From contig JAHZIZ010000420.1 in assembly GCA_022601215.1 (NCBI GenBank), positions 1 through 10,713 on the forward strand: 10,713 bases of DNA, in the 5' to 3' direction. Positions 1-9,159 of the stretch are shown in pieces. Under the pieces are notes generated by a model, which was given only the letters and a program-made list of their open reading frames with translations, was not told the DNA's origin and did not search any database. Position 1 is the first letter of the stretch; each line of letters starts with the position of its first letter. Made by a program: the position numbers and the translations under genes. This DNA is from Bacteroidota bacterium (GTDB taxonomy: Bacteria; Bacteroidota; Bacteroidia; Flavobacteriales; Flavobacteriaceae).

Positions 1-359
1 GGACATTTTGCCGAAAGATAAGTGGCAATTAAAAGATTGTCGCTCGTGCCTTGTGCCATTTTTGATAAGGTATTGGCCGTGGCAGGAGCTATTATAAACA
101 AATCAGCCCAAAGGCCTAACTCTACATGGTTATTCCATTGGGCATTATCATCATCTTCATTAGTAAATAAAGAATAAACTTCATTCTTAGATAGGGTTGA
201 TAGCGTTAGTGGTGTTACAAATTCCTTTGCCGAAGGGGTCATTACCACCCTTACTTCGGCACCACTCTTAATCAACAATCGAACAAGAAAAGCACTCTTA
301 TAAGCGGCAATACCGGCAGTTACGCCCAGTAATACTTTTTTACCACTTAAAACAGACAT
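1..359 (-). CDS. coaBC: CoA biosynthesis bifunctional protein CoaBC, N-terminal part (cut by window edge)
   Basis: Only the first 119 codons are inside the window. They match the N-terminal flavoprotein (CoaC) half of CoaBC, the phosphopantothenoylcysteine decarboxylase that, with the C-terminal CoaB synthetase half, makes 4'-phosphopantetheine from 4'-phosphopantothenate and cysteine. Visible marks are the opening GKKVLLGVTAGIAAYKS (residues 6-22), which forms the first strand and FMN-binding loop, the HVEL segment whose His78 corresponds to the active-site histidine of the family, and the PATANTLSK stretch (92-100) that contacts FMN. The conserved Asn-containing active-site motif and the substrate-binding Cys lie beyond the edge, as does the whole CoaB half, so I cannot confirm that the gene is intact or fused. 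The ATG at 359 lies 8 nt after the rpoZ stop, so it is probably the third gene of the bamD-rpoZ-coaBC operon. Confidence 0.93.
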   Translation of the reverse strand, partial: MSVLSGKKVLLGVTAGIAAYKSAFLVRLLIKSGAEVRVVMTPSAKEFVTPLTLSTLSKNEVYSLFTNEDDDNAQWNNHVELGLWADLFIIAPATANTLSKMAQGTSDNLLIATYLSAKC

Positions 360-367
360 CACGTTGT

Positions 368-697
368 TTATATTTCTTCGTCTTGAGTGTTTCTGTGGTA
401 AATCTTACCTTCCAACCACTCTTGTACGGCTAGCGCATGTGGCTTCGGTAGTTTTTCATAGAATTTAGAAACCTCAATCTGTTCTTTGTTCTCAAAAATT
501 TCTTCCAAACTATCATTGTAAGTAGCAAACTCGTCTAATTTCTCTAAAAGCTCTTTCTTAATGTCTCCATTAATTTGAGAAGCTCTTTTCGAAATAATAG
601 AGATTGCCTCGTAAATGTTGTTGGTAGGTGCATCTACTAAATTTTTATCAATAGTTGTAGTATTGATAGGCGCATCGCTGTTTTTAATATCACTCAT
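368..697 (-). CDS. rpoZ: DNA-directed RNA polymerase omega subunit, flavobacterial type
   Basis: This 109-residue protein resembles the omega subunits annotated in Flavobacteriaceae. Omega binds the beta' subunit and helps assemble and stabilise RNA polymerase. Recognition rests on the NNIYEAISIISKRASQIN stretch (residues 26-43), which corresponds to the helical core of omega proteins (compare the N-R-F-x-L-x-x-x-A-x-x-R-A region of proteobacterial RpoZ), followed by an acidic helix and the segment KFYEKLPKPHALAVQEWLEG (78-97) that I associate with the Bacteroidota form. The first 25 residues are polar, Thr/Asn-rich and probably disordered. The C-terminal part has no counterpart in E. coli omega that I can identify. 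The gene sits 5 nt after the bamD stop and 8 nt before coaBC, so it is almost certainly co-transcribed with both. A hidden-Markov search could confirm the family; the assignment is from memory of sequence and of neighbourhood. Confidence 0.82.
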   Translation of the reverse strand: MSDIKNSDAPINTTTIDKNLVDAPTNNIYEAISIISKRASQINGDIKKELLEKLDEFATYNDSLEEIFENKEQIEVSKFYEKLPKPHALAVQEWLEGKIYHRNTQDEEI

Positions 698-702
698 AAT
701 CC

Positions 703-1509
703 TTAATTAATTGCTGTTTCTTCTTGTAATGCCAATCGCTTTTCTATATCCTGAAGCATTTCATCTGCCTCCGTTTTAAGCTCGGAATCACTATAATATT
801 TTGCAAAGCTTGCATAGTGCTTCTTCGCTTCTTTTAATCTTCCCTCTACCTTAGACGGCACACTTCTAAGTGCCAACAAATAGGCAGCCTTCATTCTTTC
901 TAAATACGCGTTAGGCCTATGAATAGAACCTGGATGATCTGAGATAAAGTTGCTGTATGCATCAATAGCCGCTTTATAGTCAGATATATGAAGAAATTGT
1001 TTCGCTACTTCATAATCTTTCTTTTCCAATTTTCTGCGTAATTCTAAAACCAGACCATTTGCCTCAGTTCGGTACTCAGAATTTGGAAATTTATTGAGAA
1101 AATTCTGTAGTTTTTCCATTGCAGTTTGCGTCTCTGATTGATCTAGAGAAAACTTTGGAGAAAGTTCATAATAGCTTTTAGCCGATTTAAAAGAGGCTAT
1201 TTCTAAGCTATCACTCTTAGGATAAGATGTGGCAAAACGCTCAAACTGATACCCTGACAAATAAAAATCCTCAAGTTTAAAAAAGGTATTAGCATAGCGA
1301 AACATTAAAGGTTCCGCTTGAGGCTTCCCTCTGTAAGCGGGAACAATCTGTTCCATAAGCCGTAAAGACTTCTTTAATTTACCTGCTTTATACAGAGAAT
1401 CTGCCACCGTATATTTTCTCGCTGCATCGTCGGTCTTTAGTAACTTTTGATACTCGCTACAGGAGGTCAACAAAAGGACTGATAGTATTAGTAAAAGGCT
1501 TGTTCTCAT
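703..1509 (-). CDS. bamD: Outer membrane protein assembly factor BamD (lipoprotein)
   Basis: BamD is a periplasm-facing outer-membrane lipoprotein that works with BamA to fold and insert beta-barrel proteins. From the ATG at 1509 the protein has 268 residues. It begins with a lipoprotein signal: Arg near the N-terminus, a Leu-rich core and lipobox LTSC with the lipidated Cys at residue 17. The residues after Cys (SEYQK) lack the acidic cluster of the Bacteroidota surface-export signal, which fits an inward-facing lipoprotein. The rest is helical and TPR-like, with repeats such as ADSLYKAGKLKKSLRLMEQI and a Tyr/Phe-rich pattern typical of BamD (FFKLEDFYLSGYQFERFATSYPKS cannot be quoted whole but spans about 76-99). 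An open frame reaches an ATG at 1524, but that codon lies where transcription should start from the promoter at 1529-1561, so I prefer 1509. rpoZ follows after 5 nt. Confidence 0.92.
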   Translation of the reverse strand: MRTSLLLILSVLLLTSCSEYQKLLKTDDAARKYTVADSLYKAGKLKKSLRLMEQIVPAYRGKPQAEPLMFRYANTFFKLEDFYLSGYQFERFATSYPKSDSLEIASFKSAKSYYELSPKFSLDQSETQTAMEKLQNFLNKFPNSEYRTEANGLVLELRRKLEKKDYEVAKQFLHISDYKAAIDAYSNFISDHPGSIHRPNAYLERMKAAYLLALRSVPSKVEGRLKEAKKHYASFAKYYSDSELKTEADEMLQDIEKRLALQEETAIN

Positions 1510-1528
1510 AGATTTAAAAAACATCGTG

Positions 1529-1561
1529 CAAAAGTAGTGAATTATACGTGATTACAAAAAA
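1529..1561 (-). promoter_or_regulatory. Bacteroidota-type promoter of the bamD-rpoZ-coaBC operon
   Basis: On the minus strand the sequence reads TTTTTTG (1561-1555), an 18-nt spacer, then TACTTTTG (1536-1529). The second element is a perfect match to the -7 consensus TAnnTTTG of the primary sigma factor of Bacteroidota, and the first fits the -33 element (TTTG or TTG) at an accepted spacing. Transcription should start about 4-7 nt downstream, near 1522-1525, on or beside the upstream ATG at 1524. This leaves a leader of roughly 15 nt before the ATG at 1509. I saw no convincing terminator between dapA (ends 1644) and this promoter. Confidence 0.65.
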
Positions 1562-1643
1562 TTATTATTTGGCTAAAGTATAGGAATACCGTGGAGTACT
1601 ATCCCTAATTCTGAAATATTTAACGTGCTACTAACCTGGAGCC

Positions 1644-2519
1644 TTATATCGAAGCTACAAAGGACTCAATCTTGGCTCTCAATCCATCACTAACCTTGAC
1701 TAATGGCAATCTCAGATTATCCTGACAAATACCTAAGGATTGAAACACGGCTTTAATCCCAGCAGGGTTTCCTTCAGCAAAGATATAATCAATACATGGA
1801 GCCATTTGATAATGCAAGTCGTAGGCTGCATCCACCTCACGCTGCAACCCCAGCTGAATCATTTTCGAGAATTCTTTTGGGAACCCTTCACCTATAACCG
1901 AAATCACACCTGCCCCACCCGCTAGTGTCATGGGTAGTGCCATCATATCATCACCACTAATTACCAAAAACTCGTCTGGCGTATTTTTAATGAGTTCCAT
2001 AGCCTGAACTAAATCTCCTGCGGCCTCTTTAATAGCAACAATATTTTCAAATTCAGTTGCCAGACGCACCACTGTTTCTGGCAGCATATTACTTGCTGTA
2101 CGTCCCGGAACATTATATAAAATAATAGGCAAAGGACTCGCTTTCGAAATGGCAGCAAAGTGCTGATAAATCCCTTCTTGAGTTGGCTTATTATAGGCCG
2201 GAGAAACCGAAAGAATTGCGGTGAAAGCCGCTAAATCTCGCTCTTCTATTTCTGCAATCAACGCGGCAGTATTATTACCACCTATTCCCAGCACTAAAGG
2301 TAGTCTTCCTTCATTAGCCTTCACAACAGTTTCAATAACCAATTGCTTCTCCTCCTTTGTCAATGTAGCGCTTTCAGCCGTTGTTCCTAAAATAACAAGG
2401 TAGTCGATTCCATTATCCACTTGAAAATTAACCACGCGTTTTAACGCCTCTACATCCACGGCCAAGTTGTTTGTAAAAGGTGTAATTAAGGCGACGCCTG
2501 TACCAATAAGTGTTTTCAT
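1644..2519 (-). CDS. dapA: 4-hydroxy-tetrahydrodipicolinate synthase
   Basis: DapA condenses pyruvate with aspartate semialdehyde in the cytoplasm, the first step committed to lysine and diaminopimelate (peptidoglycan) synthesis. The 291-residue length is normal for this TIM-barrel family. Key residues are present: the GTTAES motif with Thr46-Thr47, Tyr109 in SPAYNKP (the tyrosine supplied to the neighbouring subunit in the E. coli enzyme), Tyr135 and Arg140 in LYNVPGRT, the Schiff-base Lys164 in AIKEA, and the SGDD loop at 188-191. One oddity is Ala108, where most family members read PYYN with Tyr. The start ATG shares its A with the TAA stop of the upstream gene, which suggests translational coupling. 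Only one DapA-type gene is visible and the neighbourhood does not point to a sialic-acid or sugar-acid lyase paralogue, so the biosynthetic role is the best reading. Confidence 0.95.
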   Translation of the reverse strand: MKTLIGTGVALITPFTNNLAVDVEALKRVVNFQVDNGIDYLVILGTTAESATLTKEEKQLVIETVVKANEGRLPLVLGIGGNNTAALIAEIEERDLAAFTAILSVSPAYNKPTQEGIYQHFAAISKASPLPIILYNVPGRTASNMLPETVVRLATEFENIVAIKEAAGDLVQAMELIKNTPDEFLVISGDDMMALPMTLAGGAGVISVIGEGFPKEFSKMIQLGLQREVDAAYDLHYQMAPCIDYIFAEGNPAGIKAVFQSLGICQDNLRLPLVKVSDGLRAKIESFVASI

Positions 2520-3040
2520 TATAATTTATTGAGTATGGTTAAGTATTTTTTTAATTCTTTTTGAAATAATTTCACATCTTCTAAGGGAACCGATATCAGG
2601 AGATCAAACAACCGTTCGTCGGCACCATCGAACCCAACTTTAAATCGCGCTTTGCTTTTAGACAACATCGCATCTAAAAACTCATGGTTACCCTTGTAAT
2701 ACCCAATCAACACATCAAATTCTGTATTTAAAAACTCTTCTGCATTCGGATTGTGCATTTCCCCTTTCCAATTAAAGTCTTTACACTGCACCTGATTCTG
2801 TCGTAAGGATGGCAATTTTTTCTTAACTTCAAGAAAGGAAAAAACTTTTATATCCTTTGGAACCAAATTGAAAGGTTTATAAAACTCGTATAACGTATCC
2901 GAATCCTGAAACAATTGTTCATCTACCAAAAACCCAATAGTTTTTACCTTTGAGTTAACCTGAGAATAATCTCTTTCTAAGATGTATTTCTCGGTCAACT
3001 TTTTAAGAGACCTTCGTTTTAATTTTTCGAACATGCGCAT
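2519..3040 (-). CDS. DUF6913-like protein of unknown function between ligA and dapA
   Basis: This gene encodes about 173 residues if it starts at the ATG at 3040 ([10 protein letters not shown]). A second ATG lies two codons later at 3034. The open frame extends upstream to a TTG at 3058, but that TTG is part of a promoter-like TATTTTTG, so I reject it. The protein starts with a very basic helix ([14 protein letters not shown]), then has mixed alpha/beta sequence with hydrophobic strands such as [11 protein letters not shown] and [10 protein letters not shown] and a conserved-looking [16 protein letters not shown] near the C-terminus. There is no signal peptide or membrane segment, so it is probably cytoplasmic. 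I recall this family as DUF6913, found in Flavobacteriia at this place between ligA and dapA, without known function. It overlaps dapA by one base. The family name is from memory and no activity should be inferred from it. Confidence 0.75.
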   Translation of the reverse strand: MRMFEKLKRRSLKKLTEKYILERDYSQVNSKVKTIGFLVDEQLFQDSDTLYEFYKPFNLVPKDIKVFSFLEVKKKLPSLRQNQVQCKDFNWKGEMHNPNAEEFLNTEFDVLIGYYKGNHEFLDAMLSKSKARFKVGFDGADERLFDLLISVPLEDVKLFQKELKKYLTILNKL

Positions 3041-3055
3041 CGTAAGCTTGCTGTA

Positions 3056-3063
3056 CAAAAATA
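3056..3063 (-). promoter_or_regulatory. Possible -7 promoter element for the DUF6913-dapA pair
   Basis: The minus strand reads TATTTTTG, matching the Bacteroidota -7 consensus TAnnTTTG. It lies in the 50-nt gap after the ligA stop and 15 nt before the ATG at 3040. I found no clear -33 TTTG at 17-21 nt upstream, so it may be weak, and the pair may be transcribed mainly by read-through from ligA. Confidence 0.4.
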
Positions 3064-3090
3064 CATTTTTTGGGTGTTTTTGCTTGGATT

Positions 3091-5142
<2,052 letters not shown>

Positions 5143-5156
5143 AACGAATTATAAAC

Positions 5157-5186
5157 AAAAAAGGTCGCTGCAAAGAGCGACCTTTT
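5157..5186 (-). terminator. Intrinsic terminator of the secreted-protein gene
   Basis: A perfect 11-bp stem (AAAAGGTCGCT at 5159-5169 and AGCGACCTTTT at 5176-5186) with a 6-nt loop lies 20 nt after the stop codon of the large secreted protein gene. On the minus strand the stem is followed by a run of six T (5162-5157). This is a classic rho-independent terminator. Confidence 0.85.
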
Positions 5187-5206
5187 AAATTTTATTCAGA
5201 CAAAAC

Positions 5207-8200
5207 CTACTCCTTAATGAAACGCTTTGTCACCGCCTTTTTATTAGAAACAAATCTAACAAAATATGTCCCTGATGCTAATCGAGATACATCTACTTGA
5301 ATAGATTGTTCCTCACTTTTAGTGGAATAAACAATCTTACCTGTTGTTGAGAATACTACAATTTCATCATAACTACCCTCATTAATCTCAATGTTTATAA
5401 CAGATTGAGCCGGATTTGGAAACAACTTAATATTATCGACTGAAGTTCGCGTAAACGACTTAAGCTCCTCTCCTAGAGAATTAGAAGGTGGAATCACTGG
5501 AGCCATGGAAGATACATTGTCTCCACTCACAATTATTTGATCAAAGTACATTCTATCTCCATTGCCACTTGCATCACATCTAAAACGAATTCTATTACTA
5601 TCATTAAATGTATAACTCCCTGCATCCAAGATAATAGTATCTGTGAAAAATGCATTATTAGCAAAATCGGTACCTCTTGCATAATTACCAATCACTTGAT
5701 ACGAGGTTCCATCAAAAAACTCAACAAAAAAGTCTTCGCCATTCTCCATACTATTAGCATACGCATGGAACTCAATACTAATTTCAGAATTTCCGGAAAA
5801 ATCCAATGCAGGTGAAACAGTATTTGAAGAACTAGAATTATCTCGCAAACGAATTGAATAATCTCCTTCAAAGGCTCGTGACGTATTAAAAATACGTGCG
5901 CAATCGCTTCCACCATCACTCCATCCTTCAAAACCAGTTTCAAAATAGTACCCGGCAATCACTCCTGGACCATTTCCGCCACCAGTTTCCAAATTAATGG
6001 TATAGTCTTCGACTTCTCCATATGTAAAAGTCTCACAAGAGGTGGGTACTCCATTATATTTCATAGAAACACGCATTCTAACCGAAGTTAGAGAGGTGCC
6101 ATTAGGGACTGTAAATGTACCTGAATTTGGGCTGTTTGTATTTGCAGCAGCCGACCACACCAACTCACCAGCATCATCAAAATCTTGATTGTTGTTATAA
6201 TCAATCCAAACGGCGTACCCTTCTTGATAAATGGTCCCTGTCCAGGTCGGTGTTACTGAAATAGTGTACGACTGGCCTTCAGATAATGAGGTTGAGATAG
6301 CCGTGAAATCTGAGTAAAACTGAGCTCCAGAACTATTATTAATGGTGTTTAATTGAACATTGCTAATAAATTCGTCATTGATGTTTGTACTTGCCGAATC
6401 ACAGTAAGCTGGTGGTGGACCATCTAAAGTTGTAAACGATACGCTAACACTACCAGAAAGGTTTCCAGCCGCATCTTGAGCCACCACACTTGCCGTATAC
6501 GTGGTAAGAGGAGATAGACCCGTAACGGTAAACGAATTTGTTCCCGAAGTTCCAACTTGGGTTCCGTCTATAGATATGTTGTATTGAGAAACACCGATGT
6601 TATCTGTAGAGGCGGTCCAATTCAGTAAAGCACCAGTATCCGTGATACTAGAAGCAGTTAAATTTGTGGGATCGGAAGGAGCTTCTGTATCTACAGGCCC
6701 AGCTTCTATTTGAAAAACTCCAACAACACCTTTTCGACTATTATTTATGTATTCAGTAATAAACCAAAATGAAGAATCATTTGAAGGGTCAATATCCACC
6801 TTACTATAGTCTCCGTAACGTGTCCCTGAAAAATTAGCATTACCATTCGCAATGAGCTCTTCAGAGGAACTCATTACTCCCAACGGATCTGAACTTAATC
6901 TCCCCGTGAAATAAGAACTTACTCTCACTGTAGATGAGGTACTTGGTCCCGACATTGAAGTATATCCCATACCTATGTTTCCTTGCCCGTCCATGGCTAA
7001 ACTAGCATTCCAGGCATGCCTACCGTCTGGCGCGGTATACGTGCCCTCCTGATACAACGTCCATGGTTGATTATCGGCACTTTGACGGAACTCCACCCAA
7101 CGCACACCCGCTAGTTCTCCGTTAGAGGCATCGGTATCTACGACAAAATTAAATAAGGCTGAGTTATGGGTCCCAAATTTTCTAAATTGAGCTTGATTCA
7201 TGATTGTAGCTTGAAGCGCATCTATTGCCGACCCACCACCTGGCTGTGTTAAATTAGAAAAACTCCCATTATCAAAAACACCAATAAACGGAGTAACTGG
7301 AATTTCAGTAAAGGCAGAAATGGTCGAGTTACCACTATTTACCCAGTCTACATCGATGGTCCAATACTTTACATGATCGCTCGACACTCCATTCCATGCA
7401 TCATCTTGCATATAAACAACAGTAGCACCGCCAGCAGCCGGTAAATTATTATCGGTAACATTTAGCACTTGTGGACTGAAAAAACCACTAGTCACAATCC
7501 CAGGTAAATTAAAGCCAACAATTTGAGCGTTAGAATCACCATTTAGCATAGCGGAGCGTTCCAGAGCCCATACTTTGTTAGAGCCACTAGTATTGTCTGT
7601 GATATAATAACCATCACTCCAAATAGATAACTTTTGATAATCATTAATGGCAGAAATGTTATAAATATACCATCCCGCGGTTAACGGGTTTGGACCATCG
7701 GAGACTGCTATTTGGGCACCACTTCCTAAAAAGGTTAGCACCCACCTATCGGCGGCATTATCATAAGAAACCGTGAGATCACAACATCCACCAGATGGAA
7801 AAATAGCAGGATTAGGAGCTGTCTCACCCAATAATTGATTGCCAGACTTATCGTAAATCATAAATCCAGTATTATATACAACCATTACATGATTTGGCCC
7901 TACGGCTAATGACGGATCCGTTGGTTGAGAATTCGATGAATACGTATCAAAAACTAAACTCGCAGGAGCTCTATTAACACTCTGCTCTTGCTGATGCTTA
8001 TTTCGTACAAAATAATCGTTTTCAGTTTGACGGTCTTGCCCCATAACAATCTGGTTCGCTATAGATCGCTTATCTTTTGCCTCTCGAGGCGTATTATCTG
8101 GAGGTGCTAAATCTCCTGGTCTTGAGAGTATAGGAGATACATACTCCACAGAGGAGATTGTACCTGTATACACTGCTTTAGTTGCTACGTTGTTCTGCGC

Positions 8201-8260
8201 ATATGCCCCTAAAGAAATTAGAGCCATAAGCATCGCAAAAAATACTTGTTTTGTCTTCAT
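5207..8260 (-). CDS. Large secreted multidomain protein with type IX secretion sorting domain
   Basis: The 1017-residue product has a Sec signal peptide (about 1-21, core FFAMLMALISLGAYA, cut before QNN). Residues 22-100 are polar and may be a propeptide or linker. Residues 100-518 are beta-rich, with repeated Trp/Tyr/Asp-Gly patterns and motifs like RYGDYSKVDIDPSNDSSFWF (481-500), and look like a beta-propeller; I do not recognise an enzyme active site. Then follow a fibronectin type III domain (526-612), a GEVED domain (620-757, with YNNNQDFDDAGELVW and GEVEDY), a MAM or jelly-roll-like domain (770-913, FETGFEGWSD at start, MYFDQIIVSG at end), and a type A type IX secretion C-terminal domain (943-1017, KLFPNP through VTKRFIKE). 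It should be exported by Sec, then passed through the outer membrane by the type IX system and released or anchored at the surface. Adhesion or polymer binding is a guess; the substrate is unknown. It appears to be a single-gene unit, with two terminators after it. Confidence 0.88.
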   Translation of the reverse strand: MKTKQVFFAMLMALISLGAYAQNNVATKAVYTGTISSVEYVSPILSRPGDLAPPDNTPREAKDKRSIANQIVMGQDRQTENDYFVRNKHQQEQSVNRAPASLVFDTYSSNSQPTDPSLAVGPNHVMVVYNTGFMIYDKSGNQLLGETAPNPAIFPSGGCCDLTVSYDNAADRWVLTFLGSGAQIAVSDGPNPLTAGWYIYNISAINDYQKLSIWSDGYYITDNTSGSNKVWALERSAMLNGDSNAQIVGFNLPGIVTSGFFSPQVLNVTDNNLPAAGGATVVYMQDDAWNGVSSDHVKYWTIDVDWVNSGNSTISAFTEIPVTPFIGVFDNGSFSNLTQPGGGSAIDALQATIMNQAQFRKFGTHNSALFNFVVDTDASNGELAGVRWVEFRQSADNQPWTLYQEGTYTAPDGRHAWNASLAMDGQGNIGMGYTSMSGPSTSSTVRVSSYFTGRLSSDPLGVMSSSEELIANGNANFSGTRYGDYSKVDIDPSNDSSFWFITEYINNSRKGVVGVFQIEAGPVDTEAPSDPTNLTASSITDTGALLNWTASTDNIGVSQYNISIDGTQVGTSGTNSFTVTGLSPLTTYTASVVAQDAAGNLSGSVSVSFTTLDGPPPAYCDSASTNINDEFISNVQLNTINNSSGAQFYSDFTAISTSLSEGQSYTISVTPTWTGTIYQEGYAVWIDYNNNQDFDDAGELVWSAAANTNSPNSGTFTVPNGTSLTSVRMRVSMKYNGVPTSCETFTYGEVEDYTINLETGGGNGPGVIAGYYFETGFEGWSDGGSDCARIFNTSRAFEGDYSIRLRDNSSSSNTVSPALDFSGNSEISIEFHAYANSMENGEDFFVEFFDGTSYQVIGNYARGTDFANNAFFTDTIILDAGSYTFNDSNRIRFRCDASGNGDRMYFDQIIVSGDNVSSMAPVIPPSNSLGEELKSFTRTSVDNIKLFPNPAQSVINIEINEGSYDEIVVFSTTGKIVYSTKSEEQSIQVDVSRLASGTYFVRFVSNKKAVTKRFIKE

Positions 8261-8326
8261 TTTTAAATAGTTAGATTGTTAATATTTACTTGAAGCTACA
8301 ACTATTTTTTAGGAATGAGTAATTTT

Positions 8327-8342
8327 TCGAAAACGTTTTCGA
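8327..8342. promoter_or_regulatory. 16-bp perfect palindrome resembling a LacI-family operator
   Basis: TCGAAAACGTTTTCGA is fully self-complementary with a central CG, the layout used by many LacI/GalR-family regulators (core GAAAACGTTTTC). It lies 67 bp upstream of the start of the secreted-protein gene and 69 bp after the aquaporin stop, in the only place a promoter for the secreted protein can be. A weak TAnnTTTG-like AATAGTTG lies about 20 nt downstream on the minus strand, so the palindrome could cover the -33 region. No LacI-type regulator gene is in the window, so binding is inference. Confidence 0.4.
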
Positions 8343-8360
8343 TGAAATGCAATTGTAAAC

Positions 8361-8390
8361 AAAAAATGTACGGCAAGACCGTACATTTTT
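8361..8390 (-). terminator. Intrinsic terminator of the aquaporin gene
   Basis: A perfect 12-bp stem (AAAAATGTACGG at 8362-8373 and CCGTACATTTTT at 8379-8390) has a 5-nt loop and, on the minus strand, a run of six T ending at 8361. It starts 21 nt after the aquaporin stop codon. It separates the aquaporin gene from the secreted-protein gene, so the latter needs its own promoter within 8261-8360. Confidence 0.88.
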
Positions 8391-8411
8391 CACTTTTTTT
8401 AATCAATAAAA

Positions 8412-9113
8412 TCAATCGTCAATAAAGATTTTTCTGGCCAACGCTGCACAAATACCTCCTGCAATTGGCGCTACAATAAATAGCCATAATTGACTTAAAG
8501 CCATACCTCCAGAAAATAAAGCCGGACCTAAACTACGAGCAGGGTTTACTGATGTTCCAGTTATAGGTATTGCCACAAGGTGAATTAATACTAAACAAAT
8601 ACCAATTGCCAAGCCTGCCATTTGTGGAGAAGCATTTTTTGCTGTGGTTCCAAAAATGACCATCAAGAATAAAAAGGTGAACACAAATTCAGCAATCAAA
8701 GCAGCTTGCATAGAATAGGCACCCCCATAACCGGTCCCCCATCCATTACTACCTAGCGCCCATTCACCCATAGAAAATCCGGCACTACCGGTAGCCAACA
8801 AATACAATATACCCGCTCCAGCTACAGCCCCAATACACTGTGCAATTACATAACCAAAGGTATCTTTGGCGGATAGCTTGCCAGCCACCATCATTGCAAT
8901 AGATATTGCAGGGTTGATATGGCAACCAGAAATAGGGCCTATAGTATAAGCCATTGCAACAACAGCCAAACCAAAGGCCAGTGATATTCCTAATAATCCG
9001 ACTCCCGATGGTCCTGCGCCGGTAACGCCAGCAATAACAGCTGCGCCGCAACCAAACAACACCAATGCAAAGGTTCCAAGTCCTTCTGCAAAATACTTTT
9101 TAGATGAATTCAT
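8412..9113 (-). CDS. aqpZ: Aquaporin Z-type water channel
   Basis: This 233-residue protein belongs to the major intrinsic protein family and should form a tetrameric inner-membrane water channel. Six hydrophobic segments and two re-entrant NPA loops are visible: HINPAIS (NPA at 67-69) and TSVNPARS (NPA at 190-192). By alignment with E. coli AqpZ the selectivity filter is Phe47, His178, Thr187 and Arg193, the narrow water-selective set, not the wider glycerol-type set that lacks the His. The N-terminus (YFAEGLGTFALVLFGCGAAV) and the SNGWG-GGYSM-like loop near 122-134 also fit AqpZ. The start ATG at 9113 is followed at once by a typical short cytoplasmic helix. It is a single-gene unit with a terminator after it. 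The region before it has two inverted repeats (9125-9153 and 9160-9199) that may regulate it; osmotic control is plausible but not shown. Confidence 0.95.
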   Translation of the reverse strand: MNSSKKYFAEGLGTFALVLFGCGAAVIAGVTGAGPSGVGLLGISLAFGLAVVAMAYTIGPISGCHINPAISIAMMVAGKLSAKDTFGYVIAQCIGAVAGAGILYLLATGSAGFSMGEWALGSNGWGTGYGGAYSMQAALIAEFVFTFLFLMVIFGTTAKNASPQMAGLAIGICLVLIHLVAIPITGTSVNPARSLGPALFSGGMALSQLWLFIVAPIAGGICAALARKIFIDD

Positions 9114-9124
9114 ACGTTTAAATT

Positions 9125-9153
9125 AATGGTTAATAGACTTCAATTTAACCATT
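9125..9153. repeat. Inverted repeat AATGGTTAA-N11-TTAACCATT just upstream of aquaporin gene
   Basis: Two perfect 9-bp arms (9125-9133 and 9145-9153) are separated by 11 nt, so equivalent positions are 20 bp apart, about two helical turns. It ends 12 nt from the aquaporin start. No T-tract follows on either strand, so it is not an ordinary terminator. It could be a two-half-site operator or a hairpin in the mRNA leader. The right arm, extended to TTTAACCATTTAG, recurs at 9229-9241. Confidence 0.5.
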
Positions 9154-9159
9154 TAGAAC

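Noticed and set aside
1525..1643. Terminator after dapA
   Set aside because: Only a short, bulged stem around ATAGTAC/GTA..CTAT was found, without a proper T-tract directly after it.
1740..2403. Open frames on the plus strand opposite dapA
   Set aside because: They are antisense to a clearly conserved gene, resemble no known family, and have low-complexity Ser/Ile/Thr-rich products typical of reverse-strand shadows.
5737..8260. Calling the large secreted protein a sialidase or peptidase
   Set aside because: No clear Asp-box series (SxDxGxTW) or catalytic motif could be found, so an enzyme name is not supported.
8265..8307. Inverted repeat AAATAGTT/AACTATTT upstream of the secreted-protein gene
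   Set aside because: Eight AT-rich base pairs with a 27-nt loop are too weak to claim as a regulatory hairpin.
8327..8342. Catabolite response element bound by CcpA
   Set aside because: The palindrome resembles such sites, but CcpA/HPr(Ser) control belongs to Firmicutes; a LacI-family relative is the safer reading.
8785..9051. Second minus-strand frame inside the aquaporin gene, rich in Cys, Trp and Tyr
   Set aside because: It is an out-of-frame reading of the aquaporin gene; the Cys/Trp/Arg-rich composition is an artefact of Gly/Ala codons.
8412..9113. Glycerol facilitator (GlpF) for the MIP-family gene
   Set aside because: His178 and the AqpZ-type filter, the 233-residue length, and no glycerol genes nearby point to a water channel.
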